Positions 1 through 11,890 of a stretch of 64,000 nucleotides of DNA are shown in pieces. The position numbers were made by a program, and so were the translations under genes. A model generated the notes under the pieces. That model had not been told where the DNA came from, searched no databases, and worked only from the letters and a program-made list of their open reading frames with translations. The first letter of the stretch is position 1. Every line of letters begins with the position of its first letter. Source of the stretch: Crocodylus rhombifer (Eukaryota; Chordata; Crocodylia; Crocodylidae); assembly GCA_038503035.1 (NCBI GenBank), contig JAVSML010025229.1, positions 438,136 through 502,135 of the forward strand, in the 5' to 3' direction.

Positions 1-964
1 TGGCTTTACCCTGAATCTGCCTCTCATCTTGAGTTAAAAACCTGGGTCCCTTCTTCTTTCCCATCTTTGGCTTTAAGCAAAACACTGTTTTTCAGTATTG
101 CGCTAAAGTTTATCAGCTCTTTGAAGTGTTATAAAAGGTAAACTAACAAACTGAATTGATTATTTGCATACTTTAGACACTGCAAGCTCTAGAGATAAGA
201 ATTAACGAAGAGATATTGTATAAACTAAATATTAACTGAAAGTGTTCAGGTGGATAACGGACTGTTATGTGCAGCGTGAGTCTAGTCTGAGATGTGGTGC
301 AGTTTTTTGTAGCAGTGTCAGTAGCTCAGCTCCTATCTAAATAGTGTTACACTGACCTTTCTATTCATTTGAAAATAGCTGGATTCCTGTAGGGTAATCA
401 AAATCTTGGTGGAAAACAGTAACACCTTTATACCATTTTCTTTCATTTGGTTGTTACTGGTAAGTTGACTTTTAATTTTCTGTCTTCAGTGTAGTGAATT
501 CTGAATATTGTTAATTTCTACTTTGCATATGCCAGGGAGTTCTTTATATCAGATTTTGTAGGAGATTAAAGACACACTGGATAATTTTATTATATTCACA
601 ATATGATAATGTCTTGTTGATATGTTCTTTGCAAAGTGCTAAGATTCTGTTTATTATGTTAACATTTCACTTTTGACAACTATCAAATATACCTTTAAGT
701 GTGCATTAAACCTTGTCTGGATGTTTGTCTAATGGACATTTAAAATGAGCAGTATTGTATTTAATTTTAAATGGTAAATTGGAGAGTTACAGTAAAGCAA
801 TCTCTTAATGGTTACAATATTCTTTACTTCTTACAGTAGTAACTTGTTGTTCCTTTTGTTTTGTTTTTAATGTTGTTATTAATACACCCACATAACCATA
901 TATATAACCACATCAGCTATTTTAAATCTAGGTGCTTAAAGATTTCTTTAAACTTCTAGGCATA
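1..964. other. AT-rich unique sequence, no gene seen
   Basis: No open frame of note, no repeat boundary and no RNA gene could be recognised. It reads as ordinary AT-rich intronic or intergenic vertebrate DNA. Confidence 0.6.
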
Positions 965-1140
965 ATATGATGCTTAGAGTACAGCACTGGGAACAAATTC
1001 TAATTCCAGGCTGGGTTTCCTTATGCTGTTGGGCAAGTCACTCTGATTCCTGTGTCTCTAAAATGAGGATAATAAATACTTATCCTTACATCACCCCTGT
1101 GAGTTGGATTAAGTAATGTTTGTAAAGCACTTCAAAGAAA
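965..1140 (+). repeat. MIR-like SINE
   Basis: The stretch carries the typical MIR body in order: a 'gggcaagtcact' core near 1032, an 'aaaatgaggataataa' block near 1061 and a 'gtaaagcacttca' block near 1122. These blocks are standard landmarks of the tRNA-derived MIR/CORE-SINE family. The head is diverged. The call rests on these words alone, with no alignment. Confidence 0.8.
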
Positions 1141-2470
1141 CATGCATGGAAATGAATCCTCCCTTGGATTATTGTGTATCTGGTAATTCAGGTGTAACTA
1201 GCTAAGGCTTTGCTTTCAAATGCTACTGTTTTGTTGCTTTTTGCAAAATCAAATAGTGCGAGGTAAAGATTGGCAAGAAAGGAGATGAAGTTATTTTAAA
1301 GAAGAATGAATGCTCAGTCCTGTGTGGTTCACTTTGGTCATGAAAAATATTTTAACTACAACTATATCTTAAATTCAATATTCCTCAGTATATCTGCAAG
1401 GTTGCTCAAAGTGACTTGAGAGAGTCAGTGTTTTAAAAGACATATGGAGAATAACTGCTTCATCTTAAATTACTTGACCTTGGTACTGATTTGTTGATTT
1501 ATGAACTTTATTTACCAGCAGGATCGGAGAATTCTATTGCAAGACAGAAATTACAGTGTACCAGTGCTCTATTTCGTTTCCTAGGTAACAAATATACTGC
1601 ACAGATTCCATAATGAGGCCCTTGGTTGGCTAGTTATAGTGTAAATTTTCTTGTTTTACTGAATCTGGGTTTTGAAGTAAATAAAAGGCCTTGTTTATAT
1701 CACATTTCCAAACTCAAACTAGCAAAAACCGAGTGGATATGGAAAATAGAAGTTGTTTATGTTGTAAGAATTGTTGCATTCTATCTTAAGTAATATGTAT
1801 TAAGTTTCACTATAAGTGGATATTATGAAATAATATATTGCTCCTGTATCGAGAAGTCTGCAGTGAATCAAATAACCCGGTGTCTTGGGTTTTGTTTAAA
1901 CTGTATGTTCAATTCTCAAGCCTGTTTTCACATGTGCGAGGGAATAGTAATTTTGTATCTGCATTACATTTTCTTTTGTCTTTCTTTTTTCCCCCCCAAG
2001 GTTAAATCGTCCCTCATTTCCCAGTCTGCCAATTATCCAAACAATTCATTATTTGTATTGCTGATCAGTTCCTGCATATTATCTAGCTTATCCATTACTT
2101 TTTCTTCAGTTTGCTATTTGCAATATTACCTAACATTTTGCTGTTCAAATCTATAAAACTTTACTCAAATAGTCTTAACTCCAGTGAGGAGGCACTACTG
2201 ATGCTGATGAAACTAAGAACCCCCAAACTCTAGACCCGTGGAAACTCTTGCATGACCAGGAGTTATATGAGGAGGAATTTACAGGATTAGGCATTTTCAT
2301 GGTAATTCTGTGCTCTTTTCCAATATGAAATATCCCCTTCTTTTTTGTTCTTACTATGTGAACTCAAAAGCGAGTATCCTTTTAAAAATCTCACTTGGCC
2401 TAAAATATTTTTACTTACTAATGTTACAAGTTACATCTAAGATAAAGAAATGAGTTTGCAGGGGAGAGAT
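1141..2470. other. AT-rich unique sequence, no gene seen
   Basis: A 97-codon frame at 1863-2156 has low-complexity, Phe/Leu/Ser-rich composition and no recognisable domain, so I treat it as chance. Nothing else is supported. Confidence 0.55.
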
Positions 2471-2642
2471 GTGATGGGGAACATCACCATGTGGTGTGGG
2501 TGTGGGTGTGTGTGTGTCTCTCTCTCTTTCTCTCTTAATGGGAACATCACTGTATGTGGTGTCTCTCTTTCTCTGTCCCTCTCTCTGTGACTGGGAACAT
2601 CATTGTGTGTCTGTCTGTCTGTCTCTGACTCGGAACATCACG

Positions 2643-2711
<69 letters not shown>

Positions 2712-2722
2712 ATGGAGAACAT

Positions 2723-2763
<41 letters not shown>

Positions 2764-2812
2764 GGGGAACATCACCATGTATGTGTGTGTGTATGTGTGT
2801 TTCTTTCTGTTG
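2471..2812 (+). repeat. Compound minisatellite: 'gg(g/a)aacatca' spacers between TG and TC tracts
   Basis: The core word ggaacatca or gagaacatca recurs near 2476, 2541, 2594, 2632, 2716 and 2766. Each copy is followed by a TG run, a TC run or both; the longest are a TG run at about 2645-2680 and a TC run from about 2681. The unit is therefore a 40-80 bp minisatellite whose length varies through internal microsatellites. Frames inside it are low complexity. Confidence 0.9.
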
Positions 2813-3949
2813 CCTCTCAGTTTGCTTACTTTGTGCATTTGACAGCTCTTATTGCATGGTCAGTTCCATTGTTCTTCCTGCAGAATAAGTTGCTCACGGA
2901 GTCTCCCCTGTAGACTCCATGGGTTGACACGGGAGAGAAGAAAAGCACTTTTAAAAATAGAAACATGCAACTGTAACTCCACAGAAATGGACAGGCCAAG
3001 CACCTGAAGCCTCCAAAACTTCCCTTCTGAACCTGACTAGAGTTCATAAGGCTGGTTTCCCAGTAAAACACAAGATGTTAAAACTGTATTTTAACTGTTT
3101 TAGTCTAGTCTTCCACTTTTTGGGTTCTGCTTTAATCAGTAACTTCTTTGTACAAGGCCCAAACGATATAAATTTATAACAGTTACCTCCCCTCACAAGC
3201 CTGCCTCGTGCAGTTGTTCTGTCCAAAATCCATGGAATTTCTGCAACAATTTTTATTAGTTTTTATTCTACTTGGCTCTGTTTTTACATTTGAAAGCCAG
3301 GGAGAAGGAGAATCATTCTGCAAATATTTATTTGCCTGTTAAACTGAAATTCTTTCTTTGCTACTGCATGGTGCCTATACTAAAAGCAGGTTTTGTTTTT
3401 TTTAAATTATGGCTTACATGTTTAATTGAATATTTCTAATGTTGGATTAAAAACAGTAGGCCAATTAAAAAATACAACACTTATCAGGTAGCAGATTTAA
3501 AAATTGAAAGTGATTCTCAAAATGGAAATGAATGAAAAAAGAAAGCTATTTCAATTAGTAGCTCAATCATGACTTATACTTTTGTTTTAAACTTCACTTT
3601 ACAATTAAAAGCAATAATCCTGCGTAATTTAGAGACTGCTGTTTTGAAAACGAACAGCAACCATTTTTTAAAAGGATGATGATATCAGGTACTGTAGTTT
3701 TGATCACATATTGGGAATGATATTTTTAAAGGATTTTGCAAATATTAAAATGAACAGAATTTTCCAGTTGACTTATATACTAGTAGTATGTGCTAGAATA
3801 GGCTTATTTTTGGTGCATCATCTTCCAATTCTGTCTCATCCATTTCTCATGTCTGTGGATCTGCTTAAAATATGTGGAGAGGAAGTAAAAACTGTGGACT
3901 GCTCACTGGCTGGTACCATTTTCATGGTCTTTTTGCAGCAAGCACCTCC
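2813..3949. other. Unique sequence, no gene seen
   Basis: Short frames occur on both strands (2826-3226 minus, 3711-3986 plus), but none resembles a known domain. I see no repeat edge. Confidence 0.5.
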
Positions 3950-4300
3950 TGCTCACCACCGCTGTTTGTCCAAGGGGCCCTGGTAGTTCTGCTTCTTGCT
4001 GCTGATTGGCTGTGAGGGCTTCCTTTCATGTGGCCTTATCCCTCACTGCTGATTGGCAGAGGGGCAGGGACACACAAAAGGCAGCCCTCTCAGCCAATCG
4101 GCAGAGGAGGGCAGAGAGGGTGGCCACTATCTAGGCTGCTCCCTTTCATGCTGGTGGCTTCCTCCGTAACACAGCAATCGTTGGCTCCCACTGGGGAGCT
4201 GGCATTTTGATTTTTGTGAGGTTTTTTTTTTCCTGGCAATTCCACACAAAATTGTGCGGAACACCATTTTTCATGGTTATCATGGAAACTGCCTTTTTCA
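3950..4300 (-). repeat. CCAAT-rich interspersed repeat, copy 1 (inverted relative to copy 2)
   Basis: Contains repeated gattgg/ccaat boxes near 4003, 4051 and 4094, then a 'ctggggagctggcattttg' segment, a T-run and a cat-rich tail. Read on the minus strand this order matches 36467-36860: the tail first, the poly-A/T run, the 'ggggagct' block, then clustered ccaatca boxes and 'ggccacatg'. It is probably a non-autonomous DNA transposon; no terminal duplication was found. Confidence 0.5.
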
Positions 4301-4428
4301 TGCATTCTGTCTTGTCCTTCAAACCCTAGTTGTACAAAAACTAATTTTTAACTTTATAAATACAAAGAGCTTTGCCAGCTTCAGTGTGCTTGCTCACGTG
4401 TTAACATAAGCATGAATGCAGGGTCACT

Positions 4429-4872
4429 GGGTATATCTACATGTGCACTTTCCTGCAGAGTTGCCTAATTAGCTCTGAAGTAAAGCATCACAATCTACAT
4501 GTGCACTGGTATTAGGGTGCAGTAAACTAATTAACTCCACCGTAAGATAGTACTATCAAGAATCATCTACTGCACTGAAATGCACATATAAAGAGTGACC
4601 CGGCAGGGGCCAGACTCCTGCCTGCTGCCTAGCACGCAGCTGTGCAGGGTCAGCAACCTCATGCCCCAGCCAGCACTTTTGCCACTTGACACCATCACCT
4701 GGAGCTCAGGGCTGACCCCTGTGCCCTCTGCCAGCCTGGGCCTGCTCTGCCTCAGCTCAAATCACTGCTGTCCCAGGCCCATGTGTAAATGATGCGCTCT
4801 GGAGCAGTTTACTTTGACACAAACTGCACCAGTGTTTATTGCATCACCTTAACTGCACTTGTAGATGCACCC
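4429..4872. mobile_element. 444-bp MITE with about 19-bp TIRs and 3-bp TSD (PIF/Harbinger-like?)
   Basis: The left end reads GGGTATATCTACATGTGCA and the right end, reverse-complemented, GGGTGCATCTACAAGTGCA. Flanks are ACT (4426-4428) and ACT (4873-4875), a 3-bp target duplication. A 3-bp TSD with these ends suggests PIF/Harbinger. No transposase frame is present. The core is a GC-richer segment of unclear origin. A related element lies at 24523-24777. Confidence 0.65.
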
Positions 4873-4875
4873 ACT

Positions 4876-6084
4876 GACTGCAAATTCTTGCTGGCAGTTA
4901 TTACATAATTTGACCTGGGCTTAGTGAAATATAGCTCACATGGTGGATCCCTTTAGGAAAAACGTTAAGAGTAAATATTAAATAACAATATATGTATATT
5001 CAAGAATTTTTTTTAATTACAAAAATGAAAACAAGTTTGCTTTGGTTTTAAGCACCTTTGTAAAATTTTCAAATCCAGTTTCTTTAATCTGTGAATGCAT
5101 GAGAACCTGCAAGTACAAAGGACCACAAGCAGTACACAAGAATTAACTTGATTAATGTATTCATTTTCCAAACTGAGTCTACCACACAAGGCATTCAAAT
5201 GCCATAAATAGTGAAAATAAGTGAAAACAAAAGCTAAGAGCATTATTTCCAAAAAAAGTTTGTAGCTTAGTGGTTATAACAGCTCACAAGTCCTGATTCT
5301 GCCCCTCCTATTTGACCCTGGTTAAGAGAGTTAATATATACACCTTTACCTGCTGTATTTGCAGCATGTTTAAGATGTACTTAATCTAGAGCCACTTAAT
5401 CTTGAATCTACCTGGGGCGGCTATTGAGCATGATGGCATAGACTGGGCTAGTAACCTGAAGAGCTTGGCTCTGTCCCCGCTACCTCATTTTCACTGCCAT
5501 TTATACCTATCTTAGCTGGATTGCACCTAGTAGAAGCATACCTCCTAGGGTGCCAGTCATGCCTTCATTTGCTGTATAGGCATGCCCTGAGTGTTTGTCT
5601 GTAGTTTCTCCTGACTGCAGAACAGGATGTTCCATGTCTATTTCTCTGGGGGATTAGGAAGAATAAATTAATTATCTGTAAATTAGTTGGCGGTACTTGG
5701 CAAAAGAGTGCCATAGAGATGCAGAGTATTCTATTGGTTAGGCAAATACAATGTTTATGTTAGAAACTTAAAATTTAACAGCATCCCCTTCAGTGCACAG
5801 GAACCAAGGTACAGACAGATACATAGGCTGGAGTGCCAAAAGTAATGGTGACAGTTATATTACAGCAAAACATCATTTTGCTGAAAATCTTAATGTTCCT
5901 GTTACTTTGAAAACCCTTGCTCCTTCAGCAAAAATGCATATAGTACTTCCTTCTTCCATATTTTCAATCTGCCCTCTCTCCCCAGTGCTGGCCCAGTTTA
6001 ATTTCACTTGGAAGCATACTCAGCTTTATCCTTCTCAGTTACTAATAAGAGACATTTTCCACAGATGATCTCCAGTTCAGGAAA
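4876..6084. other. Unique sequence apart from one SINE fragment
   Basis: AT-rich with no convincing coding frame. The only recognisable item is the tRNA-like SINE head at 5255-5330. Confidence 0.5.
5255..5330 (+). repeat. tRNA-derived SINE head (MIR-type)
   Basis: The words 'tagcttagtggttata' and 'cctgattctgcccct' resemble the tRNA-derived A-box head of MIR-like SINEs. Only the head is visible. Confidence 0.45.
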
Positions 6085-6195
6085 GCATTTAAGCAGTGTT
6101 TGAGTCCTTCCTAACATCATGCTTACAGCTAGATATATATTTAATAGTGTTGTCAGCAGGACTAAAACATGCACTTAAGTGCTTTCTTGTTTTGC
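6085..6195. repeat. Old hairpin-type repeat ('gcacttaagtg' family)
   Basis: 'gaaagcatttaagcagtg' near 6090 is mirrored by 'gcacttaagtgctttc' near 6172, forming a loose hairpin. The same words appear singly near 22185. It resembles an ancient amniote MITE with heavy divergence. Confidence 0.35.
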
Positions 6196-6291
6196 CACTA
6201 ATATTCAGGTTTTACAAGTAGGATAAAATCCCTATGAGGCATATATTGCCAACCTATATAGAGCTCCAGATATAGAGAAGTTGTTTTAACT

Positions 6292-6911
6292 TAATGTTTC
6301 TCAACCTGTGGTTCGCAACCCAAAAGTGGGTCGCAAGAATATATGAAAGGGTCATGAGCAAACTTAAACAATGGAATTCTTGCATACTGGCTTCCATCCC
6401 ATTCAGGAAACTACAAAACAACTGAAGATGTCCCCCCTGCCTAAAGAACGGTGTTTGTACCCAAAAACTTGCAAAGAAGAATCTTTCCAACTATTTTAGT
6501 TGGTTTAATAAAAGATATAAGATTTATCCAATGAACCTTGTCTGCCTATGTCTTAGACCAACACAGCTACAACAAAACCCCCTGAAAAATGGATCAAACT
6601 TTTAAAAATGGATTCTCCTTTAAAGAGAAACCATGAGAAACAGTGTGTTTTCCCATGTAGGCTGGCAGAGCACCAGCCTGCAAGGGGCTGCTAAGGGCCT
6701 TACTTGCTGTACACATTCCCCTTGCCCCACACACCCATCCACTGGCTCACACACGGCAGGGCTGGGGCCAGGACACAGAGGGCAGTGGGTCAGGAGTGAG
6801 GGGCACCAGGAGGGTCAGGGGGCTGTTTTCTACTTAAACTATTTACTGGGTTGGGACTGGCCACTAATGTTTACAAATGGGTCCTGGTACAAAAAAGGTT
6901 GAGAACCACTG
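6292..6911. mobile_element. hAT-like non-autonomous element interrupted by a Penelope tail
   Basis: The left end 'tttctcaacctgtggttcgcaaccc' type sequence (6292-6320) is matched in inverse by 'ggttgagaaccactg' (6897-6911). Such ttctcaacc ends are common in hAT/Charlie-like MITEs. I found no clean 8-bp target duplication. The middle carries a Penelope-like tail (6425-6573) and, at 6700-6830, a GC-rich 'gtcaggagtgaggggcacc' segment like the minisatellite at 26.6 kb. Confidence 0.5.
6425..6573 (+). mobile_element. Penelope-like element terminal fragment
   Basis: Shares the ordered words of the Penelope terminal arm at 53.83-53.97 kb: 'gtgtttgtaccc', 'cttgcaaagaagaat', 'ccaacta', 'taataaaagata', 'aaccttgtctgcc' and a final 'agaccaacacagctacaac'. 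No coding portion remains. Confidence 0.65.
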
Positions 6912-7191
6912 GATACTCCACTGGCATTGCATCAGCCTCTTACTTCTTTTGGCTTGCTGTCCCTTTGTAATTCCTTGTATTCCCATAATTATAGACCTTG
7001 CTTTTTCAACTTCTAGTGTGTCTGCTGTGAAATATTTTGGGATTTGTGGCATGTCATAATTGTGTTCTTGTATTTTATTGTACTGATATAGCATGTGTAG
7101 TTTCATTGGAAAACCTGTGTTATGCCATACCCAATTATGCTGTTGTACACACATAAGGAATGGGTGGAATTCCTAATTATCTGTTGTCATT
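6912..7191. other. Unique sequence between hAT element and ERV
   Basis: AT-rich, with no gene or repeat recognised. Confidence 0.45.
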
Positions 7192-7872
7192 GTGTTCTAG
7201 GGCCAGGACAACAAGAACTCACAGTAGTAGAAATATGGGGCCACTAGTGGTATTCAAAGATCTGGCACAATCATCACATGTGTATATTGGAGACAGAGCT
7301 AAAGGGGAGCAAGGGAGGGTCCCAGACTGCTTGGACTGGTGTGACTAAAGAAAGCAGAGGACTATATATACATTTCAAAGCAGAACCTGTAAGAGATGAG
7401 AGACTGAAGTCCACTAAATGTATGAGAGAGACGCTATATATGTAACTATGCTCAAAGCATGCATGGGGGAGAAGGAGGTGCAGATTCATCTATAAAAACC
7501 CAGGCAGAGATGGGGCCTGTGGATTCTCCACTCCAGTGCCTAAGAAGACCTGCAGATTCTCCAGAAAGACCTACTGAATCCCTGGCTGTAAGGAGACACT
7601 TTGCCCTGGGGACTACGTAAGAGTCATGCAAAAACTTTCTGTCATCTTTTTGGTTTATTATATTGCATTTTAAATTAGACTAAGGGATGTGTATTGTCAC
7701 TGTGTCTTACTGAGCTGTGTCTTAGTTTAGGTGAAGTTTTCTGTTCTTTGTCATATGCTTAAAGTTGAAAATTGTTATGCTCAGTAAATGCTCTCTTCAG
7801 AGAATGGACTGTTTTTGTTCAAGCATTTATGAATTCAGTGCCTTTATCTAAAGTCTAATATTAAATTTGGTG
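7192..7872 (+). repeat. ERV 5' LTR
   Basis: Matches the 3' LTR from 'ctggcacaatcatcac' (7263) to about 7872. Upstream of 7263 similarity is patchy, so the start is uncertain by tens of bases. A TATA box (7491-7498) corresponds to the one at 14540, and an AGTAAA at 7783-7788 corresponds to the AATAAA of the other LTR. A 'tttggtgacc' sequence just after the end is where a primer-binding site should lie, but I could not assign a tRNA. Confidence 0.85.
7491..7498 (+). promoter_or_regulatory. TATA box of the ERV 5' LTR
   Basis: The sequence tataaaaa is kept in both LTRs at the same relative place, marking the probable U3 core promoter. Conservation between copies only shows shared origin, not present activity. 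Confidence 0.6.
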
Positions 7873-8147
7873 ACCGATTTTGGCATCCGTGGGTGATACC
7901 AAAGTACTGAATTTGCTTGATACAAGAGACTTTATTGAGCACAGCACTTGGAAATTTTGTTGAACACTGAACTTAGATATTGGAGGCTGCTTGAATGTAG
8001 AGCTGTTGTGGATTGAGAAATCTGTTCCTGGGTTTTGGAGGCTCAGTCACTTAAACTTGCCAAACTGGTTTTGCAAGGGAGGGAGCAGAGATTAAGTTGA
8101 AATTCATTGGAATTCAAGATCTTTCCCTCTTTTTGGATTGACTTGAT

Positions 8148-9679
8148 ATGGCAGGCTTTGTGAGAGAGGAGCTGTTGGAATTAGAAAAATGGGTGATAAG
8201 AAAAATAGCTCCAGGTTTTTGGAGTAAGGATACAGTCTGTGGACCAGATATGTTTATACAATTTTGTGATCAGTGGTCCTCTCAGATCATCTATGGTATA
8301 AACCCTGGATGAATAAAAGACAAAGCAATAAATTGCTCTGGAAGGGTTACTGTTGACATGCAGATCTTTAACTAGAGAGATACAGCAACACAGAAACAGC
8401 TGTTAAAGACAGGGAAAAAAGAGTTCGAAAATCTGCAGTAGAATGGAACAAATAAAAGCTTTGCAAGGGATGTTTTTAAAAGATGCAGTAGAGATTGCAA
8501 AATTAGAAAAACAGGTGGAAAATTTACTAAATGACTAAAAGACTAAATGGAGGAAGCAAATAAAAAATGGCATTGTGTAAACAGAAAGCATTGGATGCCC
8601 AAAGCTCAGTGCAGGCAGTTTTAAAAGATTCTTAAAATAGATCTGGGCCTGATCATAATCAATGCTACCAGAAGATAAGGGAGTTAGAAGCTAGATTGGA
8701 AGCATTATGAGGAATCATGGCAGCAATACAAGGAGGATGTATGGCGGGGGGTGGGAGGGGGTGTCTAGTGAAAATAAATTGTAGGAGTGGGATGACAACA
8801 GTCCAGACTTAAATTTTCCCAATTATGATTATGAAAATGATTGTTGTGGTGAAACTCCTTGTCCACCATCCCTGTATGCCCCCTTAAGGAGGGATTTGCA
8901 AGGGTTAACTGATGCTTGTCAGGGACCTATAGTTCCTATTGTTGAATGGGCCAATGTCCACCCTCATTACCAAGGTTTTATCTGGACAGGAGGCAATTGT
9001 CATTGCTAAAAATTTGGGACCCTTAAATGGGGATAATTTATGGGATTGGTTATATTCCCTAAATCAGGCATGGCAGCCAGATGAACTGACAGCAGATATG
9101 ATAAAAATTGTAAAGGTGGCCTTAGGAGAAAATAGTTCCTTACTGTCTGAAAAAGGTTTGTAGAGTGAAAAAGTCAGTGCAATGGCCATCCTGAAGGATG
9201 TTGCATGAGTATTTGTTGGAAATGATGAGACGCTGTCTGTGGTGGCCAGGCATGTGTAGACACCAGGTGAAAATGCAAGGATATTTACAAATAAGTTGTG
9301 GCTGGCCTTTCAGCTGGGGGTCAATTTAACTACATCCCAGCAGGGGCAAGATATGAGGGATGCTAATCCATTGTTCAAATAGCTTCTGTTTGGAGTGCTT
9401 AGCAGGGAAACCAAAAGCAACCTTTAACTGCTGTATGACGCAGAGTCAGATTGGGAGACAATTCATAATGTAGTACTGCATGTGCAATGCAGTAATGAGG
9501 CCTATCAGAAAGGGAAAGGAAAAGTCTCAGCCATTAACTTTAGTAACAACAGACCAAAGGGGACAGGGCAGTCTGCTGGAGAAAAAAAGGAAAGCTTTCA
9601 GGGAGCAACAAGAAGTCAGAATCCTGGAGAGCACAAATCTGGTGCTGATTTACTAAGTATGAAAGAGGAGAAGAGCTAG
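8148..9679 (+). pseudogene. ERV gag remnant
   Basis: A 54-codon frame starts at ATG 8148 and stops at 8310-8312. It sits about 275 bp after the LTR, where gag should begin, and its start (MAGFVREELLELEK) fits a matrix-like helix. Further gag-like frames lie at 8939-9163 and 9482-9679, in different frames and separated by stops. No CCHC zinc knuckle is visible, which is notable for a gag C-terminus but may reflect decay. Assignment rests mainly on position between LTR and protease; function is lost. Confidence 0.6.
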
Positions 9680-9892
9680 ATGGTCTGCCTAATGCAGAGT
9701 TATTACAATGGTTAGCCCACCATGAAGAAGAGGTAAGGCTGGAACCTAACGCTCGGACTCTGGAATATTAGGACAGACCCGGCGCCTGATAGCCCCCTTT
9801 TTCTAGCACCCATAAAACATGACAGCTGGCAGTGTCCTATAGTGAATGTATAGTTTGAATGTGATATAAATGGTTGGACACTGAGGCAAACA

Positions 9893-9970
9893 ATGCTAAT
9901 AGACACGGGTGCTTCATTTTCGATTGTGAGTGTAGAGGAAGTTCCATTCTCATATTTGGAAGCAAGGAGG
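9893..9970 (+). pseudogene. ERV aspartic protease remnant
   Basis: The frame reads MLIDTGASFSIVSVE from 9893, which contains the LIDTGAS active-site motif of retroviral aspartic proteases. The half-site Asp is present. The rest of the domain is frameshifted. It lies between gag remnants and RT as expected. Confidence 0.8.
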
Positions 9971-10487
9971 GGAAAAGTGGCTTGAAGAGTTTAATGAAAA
10001 AGAATCATTAGTCTCCTCCTCACAGGTGAAGCAATTTGGAATACGGACCCAATGGGCCCAAGGCATATTTGGAATGATGAAATTGGAGCAGCAAGGAATA
10101 TTGAGTATGGATAGCTTAAAACACTACAGATAGCTGTGAATCTAAGTAATAACACTGTGTGCTTTGTCAGATGGCAGGTGACATGGTGGATAAGTTCCCC
10201 CATGTGGTTGCAGCAAGGCATAGATGCACTGCTATCAAAGCTAAATAAAGCATAACAAAACCTGAATGGGAAAAAGATGTCCAAGCTGTAATCAACAAGT
10301 TTCCACAGGCCTAACACAAATTGTAATGTGGGAAAATCAAAGCCTAGGTGTTAATTGCTGGATCTGATCCCCTACCCTAAAATAAGTTTGCCAACCCTCT
10401 CGGATTGGCTGGGAGTCTACCAGAATCAGCATCTCCTGGTACAAGTTTGCATTTACATTCAGGGGGAGATGGTATACCTTTACACAG

Positions 10488-10700
10488 GTACCACAGGGTT
10501 TTCATACCACACCTGCTATGTGCCACACTCATGTGATATGCATGTGGGATACATTGGATAACCAAGGAAAAGAGATTTCATATGTAGATGATATCTCAAT
10601 ACACTCCAGTACTTGAGAAGAGAATCTAGAATTGTTAGGACAGGTCCTACAACTGATAGAACAGACAGGGTTTATGGTGAGCACTAGTAAGGCATTAGCA
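10488..10700 (+). pseudogene. ERV reverse transcriptase palm remnant
   Basis: In one frame a VPQGF motif (from 10488) is followed 31 codons later by YVDD (10581-10592), the catalytic box of retroviral RT. A stop follows within about ten codons. Upstream RT sequence from roughly 10 kb is too frameshifted to delimit. The spacing between these two motifs agrees with the palm domain of retroviral polymerases. Confidence 0.85.
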
Positions 10701-10944
10701 ACAGGTTTCCTATCTAGGTGTAATTTTAGGGCAAGAAGGGTGATCCCCAGATGAGCAAAGGATAGAGCTTCTACAGAAGTTACCAGCCCCAACTGATGTT
10801 ACCACCCTGCAGTCAGTTCTGGGACTGACAGAATTCTCTCGGGAGTTCACAGAGGGGTATGCAGAAAAAGCAGCTCCTCCATTCAAGTTTCTAAAAAAGG
10901 AATCTCTATGGGAATCAGGGTTGGGGTGGAGCAAAAAGAAGCAG

Positions 10945-10996
10945 TTATCCTCAAGTGAATAAAACATGGCTTATCCTCAAGTGAATAAAACATATG
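10945..10996 (+). repeat. 26-bp tandem duplication inside ERV pol
   Basis: The unit beginning ttatcctcaagtgaataaaa occurs at 10945-10970 and again at 10971-10996, with a difference only in the last bases. It shifts the frame between RT and the RT connection region. Confidence 0.9.
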
Positions 10997-11034
10997 TCCT
11001 CTAGTTAGCAACCACTGCACGAGGACTTGGAGCA

Positions 11035-11890
11035 GTGCTGAATCAAGACCATGGCACTGACCTGAGGCCTGTAGCATATGCATCTAGGACTCTAACTCCA
11101 ACAGAGCAAGCCTTCACTTCATGTGACAAGGTAGTTCTGGCATTAGTGCGGGCACTGCAGCACTGGGAGTATCTGGTTGGTTTGGCCCCAGTAATACTAA
11201 GGACAACACCCACCCCAGTAAAATGCATACTGTCTGGAAAAACTAATGAAGGCTGCGTATCCAATCCAAGATTAGCAAAATGGACCTTAGCACTGATAAA
11301 TAAAGATGTCAGCGTGAAAAGCCAAACCAACTTATCTCCAGTCCCATACAGCTTGTTTGTAGATGGAGAAGAGAATGAGTATCCATTGCCTGAGACAAAA
11401 CCAGACAGGCATTCTCCATTCAGAGGGAACTTGACCCTTGCTGAAGCAGAAAAAGGACCATATGTTGTTTGGCTTGTCGATGGATCCAGCTATTATGATA
11501 AGGGGTTCCCCTGACAGGATATGCTGAAGTCAATGCCAAAACTGAGGAGATGGTAAAAGGAAAGTGCACCCCCCCCATTCAGCCCAGGCTGCTGAGGTTG
11601 TGGCAGTGGCAGCAGCATTATAGAATACTCCACTAGGTGAACAAGTGACAGTGTTTTCTGACTTAGATTAGGTAGTAAGAACTATTTTGGCTTGGCTCCC
11701 ACTGTGGCAAGAGAGATGTATGAAGTCAGCTGATGGAAAGCCAGTGGCTCACACCACCGAATTGTTGTGCATGTAGGAATTAGCAAAGAAAAGGATTGAA
11801 CTCCGCTATATTAGTAAAGTAAAGGCTCATAAAAGGGAACTGAAGAAGCCAAAGTGGAATGGGGAGGCTGATTTACAGGCAGAGTGGAGC
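11035..11890 (+). pseudogene. ERV RT connection and RNase H remnant
   Basis: A 159-codon frame (11035-11514) begins with the connection-domain pattern RPVAYASRTLTPTEQA, typical of pol between RT and RNase H, and ends just after a VDGSS motif whose Asp codon is 11479-11481, the first RNase H carboxylate. Beyond the frameshift at about 11514, further pieces continue, including a VKAHKRE and NGEADLQA pair near 11820-11880 that matches the RNase H C-terminal His and Asp region. Several stops and at least two frame changes break it. Confidence 0.8.
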
